Of a DNA stretch of 27,079 bases, positions 7,735-16,271 are shown in pieces. Position 1 is the stretch's first letter. Each line of letters begins with the position of its first letter. The stretch covers positions 1 through 27,079 of the forward strand of contig JANYGM010000002.1 in the NCBI GenBank assembly GCA_025362415.1, written 5' to 3'. This DNA is from a bacterium. GTDB taxonomy: Bacteria > Bacteroidota > Bacteroidia > Cytophagales > Thermonemataceae. The translations under genes were made by a program, and so were the position numbers. The notes under the pieces were generated by a model. It made no database searches, was not told the DNA's origin, and saw only the letters and a list, made by a program, of their open reading frames with translations.

Positions 7735-7808
7735 TATTAGAAGTTAAATATTTTAGCAACACTGATATTTTAGATTTCATTTTATCTGAAATATTCCGTA
7801 TTTCATAG

Positions 7809-7842
7809 AAAAAGCCTTCCAGATTGCTCTGAAAGGCTTTTT
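7809..7842 (-). terminator. Terminator of the ctaC-ctaD operon
   Basis: A 15-bp stem (aaaaagccttccaga / tctgaaaggcttttt), loop ttgc. The one imperfect pair is C-A on the plus strand but a U-G wobble on the minus strand, so the hairpin is built for minus-strand RNA. It lies 17 bp after the ctaD stop. It is a variant of the terminators at 4364 and 5817. Confidence 0.88.
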
Positions 7843-7858
7843 GTTAGTCAAATAGGGC

Positions 7859-9790
7859 TTAGTGTGCGCCTACTTTTATGTGTTTAAGTTCCACTAATGA
7901 TTTGTCTTCTGGAATCATCTCTTCTTGCTCCAAAGCAATAAGGTCATTTTCGTGAGGCAAATTAGAATTTTTCGTTACAGAGTAAGGTACGTTTTGTGGG
8001 ATATAATCCGTAAAACCGTCTGCTTCTGCATTTGGTTTGCTATAATCATAAGGCCAACGGTAAACGTAAGGAATTTGACCTTCCCAGTTGCCGTGTCCTG
8101 GCTCTAGTGGTGCTGTCCATTCCAAAGTATTTGACTGCCAAGGGTTTTGTGTAGCACGTCTTCCTCTAAACATAGAATAGAAGAAGTTAAAACCAAACAA
8201 CAACTGTGCAGAGAACGTAACAATAGCCGCTGCAGAAATAAACATATTCAAATCAGCAAAAATGCGGAACGCATCAAATCCTGTGAATGAGTAGTAACGG
8301 CGTGGGAAACCAGCCATACCAATATAGTGCATTGGGAAAAATACTGTATAAACGCCTACAAAAGTTAGCCAAAAGTGTAAATAACCTAATCTTTCGTCCA
8401 TCATACGACCAAACATTTTAGGAAACCAATGATAAATACCTGCCATCATACCAAAAAATGAAGCAGAACCCATCACCAAGTGAAAGTGAGCCACTACATA
8501 ATAAGTGTCGTGTAGATAAATATCCAAAGCATTATTTCCTAAGATAATACCCGTTACACCACCAGAAATAAACAAAGATACAAGACCTATTGAGAACATC
8601 ATTGCAGGCGTGAAACGTATATTTCCTTTCCAAAGCGTAGTAATATAATTAAAGGCTTTCACCGCAGAGGGAACAGCAATAATCAGTGTCAAAAACATAA
8701 ATATTGTTCCCAAAAATGGATTCATACCTGTTACAAACATATGATGCGCCCAAACTATAAATGAAAGCACCGCAATACCTAGCATAGAGCCAATCATAGC
8801 AGTATAACCAAAAATAGGCTTACGAGCTTGTGTAGCAATTACTTCAGATGTAAGACCTAAAGCTGGCAACAATACAATATATACTTCTGGATGACCCAAA
8901 AACCAAAATAAGTGTTGGAATAAAACAGGGCTACCACCAACATTGTGCAAAGCCTCACCTGCTACATATATTTCTGAAAGGTAAAAACTTGTTCCAAAAC
9001 TTCTATCAAAAATCAAAAGTAATGCCGCAGAAAAAAGCACAGGGAAAGACAAAATACCAATTACTGCCGTAATGAAAAACGCCCAAATAGTGAGCGGAAG
9101 TCTATTAAATGACATTCCTTTTGTTCTTAGGTTAATTACTGTTGTAATGTAGTTGATACTTCCTAAGAGTGAGGAGGCAATAAACAAAGACATTGCAAGC
9201 AACCAATACGTCATACCATCTCCTGACCCTGCGAGTGCTTGCGGTAGCGCACTTAGCGGCGGATAAACTACCCAACCCCCTGCTGCGGGACCAGTTGCAA
9301 AAAACAAAGAAGAGAACATTAAAACGCTTGATGCAAAGAAAAACCAATAAGATAGCATATTCATAAATCCTGATGCCATATCTCTTGCACCAATTTGCAA
9401 AGGAATAAGGAAGTTTGAAAATGTACCGCTAAGACCAGCAGTAAGTACAAAAAACACCATAATTGTTCCGTGCATTGTTACGAGTGCAAGGTAAAATTCT
9501 GGGTTTAGTGCGCCTGTTCCATCTTTTTGAATTTCTATCCAACCACCCAAAAGAGGTTTTAGGAAAGACATATCCATATTAGGAAATCCTAATTGCAAAC
9601 GGAAAAGTATAGAAAACAAACCGCCAATAAATGCCCAAAGAATACCAGAAACAAGGAATTGTTTAGCAATCATTTTGTGGTCAATGGTGAAGATGTACTT
9701 TGTGATAAAGGTTTCTTCGTGGTGTTCGTGCTCGTCGTGAGCGTGGGCGTGTGCATGTGTATCTGCGTGAGCCTCAATTACGTGTGCCAT
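7859..9790 (-). CDS. ctaD: Cytochrome c oxidase subunit I (aa3-type haem-copper oxidase)
   Basis: The catalytic subunit of terminal oxidase in the inner membrane, 643 aa with about 12 membrane segments. The haem and copper ligands are all present: H107 (MHGTIMVFF) and H437 for haem a, H435 for haem a3 (AHFHLVMG), H300, H349 and H350 for CuB, and the cross-linked Y304 (HPEVY). HPEVYIVLLPALG and WAHHMFVTGM are type A signatures. The open frame reaches 9838, but I chose the ATG at 9790, because residues before it (MYLRKHENK...) are unlike the family and MAHVIEAH gives the usual N-terminus. Residues 3-24 hold nine histidines (THAHAHAHDEHEHH), an unusual metal-binding-like tail. It follows ctaC by about 150 bp and is closed by the terminator at 7809-7842. 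Confidence 0.97.
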   Translation of the reverse strand: MAHVIEAHADTHAHAHAHDEHEHHEETFITKYIFTIDHKMIAKQFLVSGILWAFIGGLFSILFRLQLGFPNMDMSFLKPLLGGWIEIQKDGTGALNPEFYLALVTMHGTIMVFFVLTAGLSGTFSNFLIPLQIGARDMASGFMNMLSYWFFFASSVLMFSSLFFATGPAAGGWVVYPPLSALPQALAGSGDGMTYWLLAMSLFIASSLLGSINYITTVINLRTKGMSFNRLPLTIWAFFITAVIGILSFPVLFSAALLLIFDRSFGTSFYLSEIYVAGEALHNVGGSPVLFQHLFWFLGHPEVYIVLLPALGLTSEVIATQARKPIFGYTAMIGSMLGIAVLSFIVWAHHMFVTGMNPFLGTIFMFLTLIIAVPSAVKAFNYITTLWKGNIRFTPAMMFSIGLVSLFISGGVTGIILGNNALDIYLHDTYYVVAHFHLVMGSASFFGMMAGIYHWFPKMFGRMMDERLGYLHFWLTFVGVYTVFFPMHYIGMAGFPRRYYSFTGFDAFRIFADLNMFISAAAIVTFSAQLLFGFNFFYSMFRGRRATQNPWQSNTLEWTAPLEPGHGNWEGQIPYVYRWPYDYSKPNAEADGFTDYIPQNVPYSVTKNSNLPHENDLIALEQEEMIPEDKSLVELKHIKVGAH

Positions 9791-9911
9791 AAATTTATTT
9801 TTATTTGTTATTTTGTTCTCGTGTTTCCGTAAGTACAACTCACGGCTATGAATATTAAACCCTTTCAGGTTTTTTTAATACAAGTTCTTAGTACATTAAA
9901 ATATTTTGTAT

Positions 9912-9945
9912 TTTTCGTACTTCGTACCTCAAACTTCGTCCTTAT
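9912..9945. repeat. Degenerate ttcgtactt repeat between ctaC and ctaD
   Basis: Near-repeats ttcgtac ttcgtac ctcaaac ttcgtcc occupy the end of the 151-bp ctaC-ctaD gap and run up to the ctaC stop codon. This kind of degenerate 7-10 bp repeat is frequent between Bacteroidota genes. No function is evident. Confidence 0.5.
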
Positions 9946-11030
9946 TTACTAACCATTGCAACGCCACTAGCTTTTGCTTTTTGTTGTTGAATACGAGCTT
10001 TTGCCACATATTCTTTATTTACTTCTGTGAATGGTTTTTGAGTAGCTAACCATTTTTTGTAATCAATTTCATCATCAACAACAATTACAAGACGCATTGC
10101 AAAGTGTCCACGTCCACAAACTTCTTGACAAGCAATTTCATAATTGAAACCATCAGCACGAGTTTTACCAGATTTTTCATCAATAGTTTGATATTCTGGT
10201 CGTCCTTGCAGTTCTTGACGCATTTCAGCAGTTGTTTTTGTAGGAGTTAGCCAAAGTTTTGTAGGCATTCCTGGAACTGCGTCCATTTTCTGGCGGAAAT
10301 GTGGCAAAGAAAAACTATGTAGCACATCTCTAGCACGAATATTAAACACAACAGGAACATTTTTTTGTATATGAATTTCACTTACCATAAAATCATCATC
10401 ATTTTTCTTATCAGAAAAATCTAGTCCCATTTCGTTGGTAGCATCTGTATAACGGAAATTATATTTTCCTATTTTGCCATCAACACCTGGATAACGTACT
10501 TTCCAAGCAAATTGATGCCCCATTACTTCTATTTGTTGGGCGTTTTCTGGCGCAGTGTACATTATTTTTTTCCAAGCCTGCCATCCTTGCACCACAAGCA
10601 AAACCAAGATAACCGCAGGCACGATAGTCCAAACAATTTCTAATTTTACGTTATCTGTGAAAAAAGTAGCTTTGTAGCCTTCTTTGTAACGATATTTGAA
10701 AGCAAAAAAGAAAAGAGCAGCATTCGTAATAACAAACATCAACAAAATAACCACAGTTGCTTGATGAAATAGTGGCTCTGTAATATCTGCATTTTTAGAT
10801 GCGTGAGGTGGGATAATCAGCCCTAGATGATGTACGGCATACCAGCCTGCTAACGAAAAACCTACAAGGGGCAATATCAAAAACAGATAAGCGTGAATGT
10901 TGTTTGACTGGCTGACCTTGTCGGGGTCGCTGTCATTTCTGAAAATAGAGATAAGCTTAGATGCTCTAAATATGACCAAAAAGATAGCCACAAGGAGCAA
11001 AGCCGCAAGAATTAAGAGTATGTTAGTCAT
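9942..11030 (-). CDS. ctaC: Cytochrome c oxidase subunit II
   Basis: The electron-entry subunit of the aa3 oxidase; it takes electrons from cytochrome c through the binuclear CuA centre in the periplasmic domain. At 362 aa it has four hydrophobic segments (about 3-21, 47-66, 90-111, 133-150), more than the usual two, then a cupredoxin domain. The CuA ligands are visible: H238 (VLHSFSLPHF) and C301, E303, C305, H309, M312 in CQEVCGRGHFAM. RQKMDAVPGM (246-255) is also typical. There is no fused haem c (no CxxCH at the C-terminus). ctaD follows in the same direction after 151 bp. Subunits III and IV and the alternative complex III genes that often precede ctaC in this phylum are not present here; the window continues instead into unrelated plus-strand genes. 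Confidence 0.96.
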   Translation of the reverse strand: MTNILLILAALLLVAIFLVIFRASKLISIFRNDSDPDKVSQSNNIHAYLFLILPLVGFSLAGWYAVHHLGLIIPPHASKNADITEPLFHQATVVILLMFVITNAALFFFAFKYRYKEGYKATFFTDNVKLEIVWTIVPAVILVLLVVQGWQAWKKIMYTAPENAQQIEVMGHQFAWKVRYPGVDGKIGKYNFRYTDATNEMGLDFSDKKNDDDFMVSEIHIQKNVPVVFNIRARDVLHSFSLPHFRQKMDAVPGMPTKLWLTPTKTTAEMRQELQGRPEYQTIDEKSGKTRADGFNYEIACQEVCGRGHFAMRLVIVVDDEIDYKKWLATQKPFTEVNKEYVAKARIQQQKAKASGVAMVSK

Positions 11031-11126
11031 AGTAAATTATATTTGTAATCTTTACTAAATGTGTATTAAAAATGTTTTGGTTAAAGAAAAAATTTCTTTA
11101 TTTTTCGTATTATACTATTTTTTTCA

Positions 11127-11134
11127 CAAACATA
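11127..11134 (-). promoter_or_regulatory. Putative ctaC promoter (-7 element)
   Basis: The minus strand reads TATGTTTG, matching TAnnTTTG, 97 bp before the ctaC ATG. A TTTC at 11156-11153 sits 18 bp upstream as an imperfect -33 box. Confidence 0.45.
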
Positions 11135-11229
11135 CAAAAAAAAAACATTATTGAAAACTATTCTTTGATATTTTGTTTGCTTACTTTTTTTTATTTTGTT
11201 CATAGGGCATATATTTACATAGGTGTGCT

Positions 11230-11270
11230 AAAATCCTATAAAAAACAAAAAGTGTTTTTTATGGGATTTT
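11230..11270 (+). repeat. 17-bp inverted repeat upstream of the nuclease pair
   Basis: aaaatcctataaaaaac (11230-11246) and gttttttatgggatttt (11254-11270) pair over 17 bp with one non-Watson-Crick pair. That pair is U-G if read on the plus strand and A-C on the minus, favouring plus-strand RNA or simply an operator. It lies 15 bp upstream of the -7 element at 11286. Confidence 0.6.
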
Positions 11271-11285
11271 GAAACAAATAAACCT

Positions 11286-11293
11286 TATCTTTG
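11286..11293 (+). promoter_or_regulatory. Putative -7 promoter element for the tandem nuclease genes
   Basis: TATCTTTG matches TAnnTTTG, 25 bp before the ATG at 11319. A TTTG at 11268-11271 is only 14 bp upstream and falls in the right arm of the inverted repeat. Confidence 0.5.
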
Positions 11294-11318
11294 TACAAGA
11301 ATTAAATCACAAAATATA

Positions 11319-11954
11319 ATGAGAAATTTTGAAAATTGGGAAACGCAAGACCTTGAAATAGCATTTGACCTAGAAAAAAATAAAAAAATGCCAATTTTAG
11401 AAGATTGGCTAAGTGCTACTACAATGTTTGACAACTATACAACACAAAAAATAGAGAAACTACAATTAAAGGTGTTAGATTTTGCGGATTATTGGAATGA
11501 AGATGAGCTAAAACTGCAATGTATCAGTAAAATGATAGATTTCGCACTTTATGATGATAGCGAACTCTATAATATTTTCTCCCAACGCCCACTTTCTGCG
11601 ACCATAAAAGGTATAGAAATAGGCGGTAGGGTGGATTTTGTACTAGCAAAAGGAAAACAAAAACCTACAAAACCATACTTTTTCATTCACGAATATAAAC
11701 AGGAAACCAAAAAAGGCTCATCAGACCCAAAAGGGCAACTACTTTCTGAAATGCTGGTTGCGCAAGTCAAAAATGAAGATAAAAATCCTATTTATGGTTG
11801 CTATGTAGTGGGTAGAAGTTGGTTTTTTGTTGTTCTTAATCACAAAGAATATGCCGTTAGCAGGGCTTATGATGCTTCACAACCAGATATTTACGTAATT
11901 GTTGCTATTTTGAGAAAAGTAAAAGACTATGTTGAAGAAATGCAAAAAATATAA
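11319..11954 (+). CDS. PD-(D/E)XK nuclease-like protein, tandem copy 1
   Basis: A 211-aa protein with a recognisable PD-(D/E)XK layout: an acidic helix (NEDELKLQ, 60-67), then GGRVDFVLAKG with D106, then FIHEYKQET with E125-x-K127, then a helix with Q140 (KGQLLSEMLVAQ). These are the expected metal-binding and catalytic positions of a restriction-like nuclease fold. No partner methylase, helicase or specificity gene is next to it. Residues 88-191 differ from copy 2 at only two positions, whereas residues 12-87 are mostly different. The nearest promoter element is at 11286-11293; copy 2 follows after 12 bp. The substrate is unknown: candidates are DNA (defence or repair), RNA, or loss of catalysis with retained fold. 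Confidence 0.8.
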   Translation: MRNFENWETQDLEIAFDLEKNKKMPILEDWLSATTMFDNYTTQKIEKLQLKVLDFADYWNEDELKLQCISKMIDFALYDDSELYNIFSQRPLSATIKGIEIGGRVDFVLAKGKQKPTKPYFFIHEYKQETKKGSSDPKGQLLSEMLVAQVKNEDKNPIYGCYVVGRSWFFVVLNHKEYAVSRAYDASQPDIYVIVAILRKVKDYVEEMQKI

Positions 11955-11966
11955 CTAAACAGTATA

Positions 11967-12593
11967 ATGAGAAATTTTGAAAATTGGGAAACCCAAGATA
12001 TAGAAACTGAATTTGATATTATACAGTTAAAAGAAATGTCACTTTTGGAAGATTGGCTGAAATCTACTACAACGCTTGATACTTACCAAACAACATTAGC
12101 GGAATTTATTAGAACGCAATTATTGGATAATGCAGATTTTTGGAATGAAGACGAACTTAAATTACAATTTATTGCGCCTTTATTGCTACTAATTGACTAT
12201 AAAATCAAAGATTGTAAAGTGTTCTCTCAACGCCCACTATCTGCCACCATAAAAGGCATAGAAATAGGTGGTAGAGTAGATTTTGTATTGGCAAAAGGCA
12301 AACAAAAGCCTACAAAACCATACTTTTTCATTCACGAATATAAGCAAGAAACCAAAAAAGGCTCATCAGACCCAAAAGGACAACTACTTTCTGAAATGCT
12401 CGTGGCGCAAGTCAAAAATGAAGATAAAAATCCTATTTATGGCTGTTATGTGTTAGGCAGAAGTTGGTTTTTTGTTGTTCTTAATCACAATGAATATGCC
12501 GTTAGTAGAGCTTATGATGCTTCACAACCTGATATTTATAAAGTTATTGCTATTTTGCGCAAAGTAAAAGAGTATATACAAGCAATGTTGTAG
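11967..12593 (+). CDS. PD-(D/E)XK nuclease-like protein, tandem copy 2
   Basis: A 208-aa paralogue of the preceding gene. It starts with the same MRNFENWETQD and carries the same core: D105 in GGRVDFVLAKG and E124-x-K126 in HEYKQET. The sole differences in the C-terminal 104 residues are Leu for Val (GCYVLGRS) and Asn for Lys (LNHNEYA), although the DNA differs at many third codon positions. This implies an older duplication with strong protein-level constraint rather than a very recent copy. The N-terminal segment (12-86) diverges, keeping only the LEDWL and NEDELKLQ patches. It is almost certainly co-transcribed with copy 1. The two may form a heterodimer or recognise different partners through their variable halves. 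Confidence 0.8.
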   Translation: MRNFENWETQDIETEFDIIQLKEMSLLEDWLKSTTTLDTYQTTLAEFIRTQLLDNADFWNEDELKLQFIAPLLLLIDYKIKDCKVFSQRPLSATIKGIEIGGRVDFVLAKGKQKPTKPYFFIHEYKQETKKGSSDPKGQLLSEMLVAQVKNEDKNPIYGCYVLGRSWFFVVLNHNEYAVSRAYDASQPDIYKVIAILRKVKEYIQAML

Positions 12594-12776
12594 ATAATTA
12601 GGAATTTTTAATTAGGAATTGTGAATGAATACAAAATGCTTAATTTGTTGTTGTTGTCGCTAACGCTAGAACACACCTAACAACGGCATAAAATTCTAAT
12701 TTTGTATTTCTTAGTGCCTTCTTAGTGTGTATTTCTTAATGAACTTAGTGTTAAAAAGAAACGAACTAGAACACCT
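12594..12776. repeat. Degenerate AT-rich repeats between convergent genes
   Basis: The stretch contains aattaggaattttt/aattaggaatt direct repeats at 12597-12620, a gttgttgttg...aacaac inverted pair at about 12648-12684, and the recurring ttcttagtg motifs at 12708-12752. No hairpin with a clear T tail is seen, so terminators for the convergent nuclease and permease genes are not evident. Confidence 0.45.
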
Positions 12777-15209
12777 TTATTCTGTTCGTAAGGCGTGTAT
12801 TGGTGCGCTGATAGCAATAATAAAAGACTGCAAAATAAGGGGCAAAATAGCTGAAAACAATGCTACAATACCTGCAAAGGCAAATAATCCCCATTGAATT
12901 TCTGTTTTATAGGCAAAATTATCTAGCCAATGCGTGATAATGTAGTAGCCTAGTGGCATTGCTAGTGCAATAGCTACTAAAACTAACCAAATAAAATCCT
13001 TAGAAAGCAATAAAATAATGTTTAAAGTGCTTGCACCCAATATTTTACGTATTCCCACTTCTTTTGTACGCAGTTCAGAACTAAATAAAGCCAAGCCAAA
13101 AAGTCCCAAACAGGAAATAAAAATACTCAAAACAGAAAAATATAACAATAATTCTCCTAATTTTTCTTCTTGTTTATAATGTTTATCAAAATTCTCGTCT
13201 AAAAAAAAGTAGCTCAAAGGCTCACCAGACACATTTTTTGCCCAAATACGCTCCAAATAACTTTCAATTTGATTGATATATTGCGTTTCTACATTCAAAA
13301 ATAAATTCCCTGTTTGGTTGCTATAAATAATGACCATAGGCGCAATAGACGTGTGCAAAGACGAAAAATTAAAGTTTTTGACCACGCCCACGACCACACC
13401 ACCCACAGAAACCGCTCCTGCGCTATCACGAGCAATAATAATTTCTTTGCCAATGGGCGAGTTGCCATTGTCGCAAAACCCAAGTTTTTGGGCAGCAATT
13501 TCATTGAGAAGAAACTTTTTTTCTGTATTATTTTCTTGTATTTGTGTGATTTTTTGTCCTTCAATTATTTGAATATCAAGCGTTTCTAAAAAATCATCTC
13601 CTATCACAAGTCGTCCCAGAAGTTCTTTTTTGAAGATTTTATTATTCTGATTTTTGTTGGTTTTTTGCTGTTGATTTTCAACTTCAAATAAAAATTGTGA
13701 AGTGAAATTTGTACCAGGAATTTCTACGGAACTTCCCACTTTTAAGATATGCTGATTTTGTAATAATTCTTTTTTGATTTGTGCTAACTTTTCCTCTTCA
13801 AGCACATTTTTAGGCAAACGCACTACCAAAATATTACTTTTCTGGAAGCCTAAGTTTTGAAAATGCAAAAAGTTAATTTGCTGATACACAATGCCTGTAC
13901 CTACCAGCGTAATAATTGTAATGGTGAATTGCAAGACAATCAAGGTTTTACGCAAAGAAATTCTATTTTTATTAGTATTTCCTTTGATAGCATCTAACAA
14001 TTTGAAGTTAGACATATAAAGCGCAGGATAAACAGATGAAAACAATACAATAAATAAGAAAAATACACCAAAACCTAAAATATTTTTCCAAGAAGCATAT
14101 AATACGTTCAATGAGAGAGGTTTTTCTACAATATCTCCAAAAAACGGCAAAGAAATTTCGCAAAGCGCAAACGCAATAAAAAACGAAATACTTGCCATTA
14201 CGAAAGCCTCTACCACAAATTGCCAAATAAATGACATTTTTGATGCACCAAGCACCTTTCTAACCCCAATTTCTTTTATGCGCTGTACGGCACGAGCCGT
14301 ATTCAGGTTGATATAATTGATGCACGCCACAAGCATTATAAAGGCACTCACCATAAAAAAAACATATAAATAATTGAGATTTCCCGTTGGATATGGCTCA
14401 CTCAAAAGTTTGGAATGAAGGTGAATACTAGCCACATTCATCAAAATTGGTTTAAAATCAAGGGTTTTTACATCATTTTGCTGATTGTTTTTTTTCCATT
14501 TTTCATCAAATTGTTTGTTGAAAATAAAACTATTGATATTTGCTTTTTCCTGAAAACGCAAGTAAGTATAAGTCCACGAAATGCCTAAAAGTCTGTCGTC
14601 TTTGTTCCACGAAATCAAGGCTTTAAAGGGTAAATGTGTGTTTTTGGGCAAATCAGCTATGATTGCCGTAACTTGATGTTGTCCATCATAACGAAAAGCA
14701 TTGGTACTTCTAAGGCTTATCATTTTGCCTATTGGGTCATTTTCTCCAAAAAGTTCTTTGGCTAAACTTTGTGTAAGAACAATAGAAAATGGGCTTTGGA
14801 GTGCATTTTGAGGGTTTCCACTGATAAAAACTTGTTTGAAAACATCAAAATAACTACTATCAGCAAAAAATACATCATTACTAAAAACGCTGGCTTTTGC
14901 TGTACCTAAAATAGTGCCTTCTGTTGGCAACAGACGAGTTATTTTCTTTATTTCTAGGAAAGTTTTTTGGAGATTTTCCTCTTGATTAGGCGGAAAAGCA
15001 GCCATTTTGCGGTTTTTATAATCAGCACTTATGCGCCAAATTTTATCATAATTAGGATAAAAAGTATCAAAATTAAATTCTCCTTCTATATGAAGCAGAA
15101 TCAATAAACTACAACAAATACCCACTGCAAGCCCCAAAATATTGACAAAGCTATAAAATTTGTTGCGACTAAGGTTGCGGTAAGTAATTATTAAATAGTG
15201 ATAAAGCAT
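12777..15209 (-). CDS. MacB/FtsX-like ABC transporter permease
   Basis: An 810-aa permease with the duplicated architecture common in Bacteroidota: an N-terminal membrane segment (about 20-42, VNILGLAVGICCSLLILLHI), an extracytoplasmic MacB_PCD-type domain, an FtsX domain with three segments, a second periplasmic domain, and a C-terminal FtsX domain. Both FtsX domains carry the hallmark EIGVRKVLGAS and EVGIRKILGAS coupling-helix motifs. The open frame can start at a TTG at 15218, but the ATG at 15209 gives the typical MLYHYLIITYRNLSRNKFYS opening and I chose it. There is no ATPase or membrane-fusion gene next to it, so the partner must be encoded elsewhere. Substrate unknown; peptides, lipoproteins or drugs are the usual options in the family. 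Confidence 0.93.
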   Translation of the reverse strand: MLYHYLIITYRNLSRNKFYSFVNILGLAVGICCSLLILLHIEGEFNFDTFYPNYDKIWRISADYKNRKMAAFPPNQEENLQKTFLEIKKITRLLPTEGTILGTAKASVFSNDVFFADSSYFDVFKQVFISGNPQNALQSPFSIVLTQSLAKELFGENDPIGKMISLRSTNAFRYDGQHQVTAIIADLPKNTHLPFKALISWNKDDRLLGISWTYTYLRFQEKANINSFIFNKQFDEKWKKNNQQNDVKTLDFKPILMNVASIHLHSKLLSEPYPTGNLNYLYVFFMVSAFIMLVACINYINLNTARAVQRIKEIGVRKVLGASKMSFIWQFVVEAFVMASISFFIAFALCEISLPFFGDIVEKPLSLNVLYASWKNILGFGVFFLFIVLFSSVYPALYMSNFKLLDAIKGNTNKNRISLRKTLIVLQFTITIITLVGTGIVYQQINFLHFQNLGFQKSNILVVRLPKNVLEEEKLAQIKKELLQNQHILKVGSSVEIPGTNFTSQFLFEVENQQQKTNKNQNNKIFKKELLGRLVIGDDFLETLDIQIIEGQKITQIQENNTEKKFLLNEIAAQKLGFCDNGNSPIGKEIIIARDSAGAVSVGGVVVGVVKNFNFSSLHTSIAPMVIIYSNQTGNLFLNVETQYINQIESYLERIWAKNVSGEPLSYFFLDENFDKHYKQEEKLGELLLYFSVLSIFISCLGLFGLALFSSELRTKEVGIRKILGASTLNIILLLSKDFIWLVLVAIALAMPLGYYIITHWLDNFAYKTEIQWGLFAFAGIVALFSAILPLILQSFIIAISAPIHALRTE

Positions 15210-15265
15210 TTTTTTCAATTATGAATTTTTATTGCATTCATTTTGCACGAAAATTAAATATAAAA

Positions 15266-15294
15266 GTTTTGCAAATCTTGACGACTTGCAAAAC
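15266..15294 (-). terminator. Terminator of the RecQ-like/coiled-coil operon
   Basis: A 12-bp stem, gttttgcaaatc and gacttgcaaaac on the plus strand, with a loop of ttgac. Read on the minus strand the single imperfect pair becomes G-U, and the hairpin is followed by ttttatatttaatttt. It is 54 bp after the stop of the coiled-coil gene. Confidence 0.75.
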
Positions 15295-15347
15295 CTAAAA
15301 ATATTGTTGTTTGTGAAAATACAAACAACAAAAAATAAATATATTGA

Positions 15348-16271
15348 TTATTTAAGAATGATGCCTAACAACAAAGAAATCATACTTATCAATCCTATAA
15401 TTTGTATTATTTTATTTGTTTTAATTTCAGTTTTTAAGTCCATATTTTGTTCTGAAAGTGTTTTTTGGAGTTTTTCAAAGTTTTTCTCTAAATCCACTTT
15501 CTCAAGTCGGTTGATTTCTTCACCAAAACTATATATTTTCGTTTGAAAATCTGTTATTTTTGCATCTATTTTATCCAACTCAACAGCTATGTCTTTTTGA
15601 GTTTGTTCAATAAAAATCTTTTGCAAGTCTACAAATAATGTGTTAAAATCAGTTTCTACAAGTCTTGAAATTTGCGTTTGCAACGTCAATATCTTATTTT
15701 GAAAGTCTGTTGAATTATCTTCAAACCGTTTTAATTCTACTGCTAAATCCTTACTTGTTTGTTCAATAAAAATCTTTTGCAAATCTGCAAATAATTGTTT
15801 AAAATCAGTACTTATAAGCCTTGAAATTTGCGTTTTGAGTGTCAATATCTTATTTTGAAAGTCTGTTGAATTATCTTCAAACCGTTTTAATTCTACTGCT
15901 AAATCCTCGCTTGTTTTATCAATGAAAACCTTTTGCAAATCTGCAAATAATAGAGTAAAATTAGTATTTACTAAACGAGAAATTTCTGTTTCTAATTGAG
16001 TGTTTTTGCCTGCTAATTCGTTTAAGTTACTTATAAACAAAGAGTTACTGTCATCTAAATACATTTTAGATGCCTCTCCTAGCGTTTGCTGATATTGTTT
16101 AAATTGTTCCGTTATTTCTTTGAAATTTTTATCAAAAGCCAAGAGAATATTCTCTGGTTTTGTTTTTAGACTATTTATGTCTTGATATAATTGGTCTAAA
16201 TCTTTAAGTTTTTCACCCAAAGATTTCACATTGGCTTGTGATTGCGCTACTATTTCCTCGTAATTAGGCAT
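15348..16271 (-). CDS. Coiled-coil repeat protein with C-terminal membrane anchor
   Basis: A 307-aa, highly helical protein. It carries three full tandem repeats of exactly 52 residues (97-148, 149-200, 201-252, each starting ISRL) plus a decayed fourth from 253 (INRL). A single hydrophobic segment lies at about 288-306 (IIQIIGLISMISLLLGIIL) at the extreme C-terminus, so it is probably tail-anchored with the coiled coil in the cytosol. There is no signal peptide, enzymatic motif or cysteine. Its ATG overlaps the stop of the helicase gene by 8 bp (ATGCCTAA), showing translational coupling and likely a shared function. Membrane-anchored coiled coils accompany large ATPases or helicases in several defence systems, so it may be the membrane sensor or effector. 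That role is inference; the fold could equally be structural. Confidence 0.85.
   Translation of the reverse strand: MPNYEEIVAQSQANVKSLGEKLKDLDQLYQDINSLKTKPENILLAFDKNFKEITEQFKQYQQTLGEASKMYLDDSNSLFISNLNELAGKNTQLETEISRLVNTNFTLLFADLQKVFIDKTSEDLAVELKRFEDNSTDFQNKILTLKTQISRLISTDFKQLFADLQKIFIEQTSKDLAVELKRFEDNSTDFQNKILTLQTQISRLVETDFNTLFVDLQKIFIEQTQKDIAVELDKIDAKITDFQTKIYSFGEEINRLEKVDLEKNFEKLQKTLSEQNMDLKTEIKTNKIIQIIGLISMISLLLGIILK
15516..15983 (-). repeat. Three 156-bp in-frame tandem repeats
   Basis: The region encoding residues 97-252 of the coiled-coil protein is three 156-bp units. The first two are closest: aaagtctgttgaattatc and the following accgttttaattctactgct are unchanged between them. The third has diverged more. 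The pattern points to expansion by slippage or unequal recombination. Confidence 0.85.

Noticed and set aside
9791..9838. Longer start for ctaD
   Set aside because: The 16 extra residues are Lys/Asn-rich translation of an A/T-rich leader; MAHVIEAH is the normal opening.
11072..11272. 66-codon plus-strand frame between ctaC and the nuclease pair
   Set aside because: Phe/Tyr/Lys-rich translation of AT-rich promoter DNA that also contains the inverted repeat; no family resemblance.
15210..15218. TTG start for the permease
   Set aside because: An ATG three codons later fits the family N-terminus exactly.
15516..15983. CRISPR-like array
   Set aside because: The 156-bp repeats are contiguous, in frame and coding, with no spacers.
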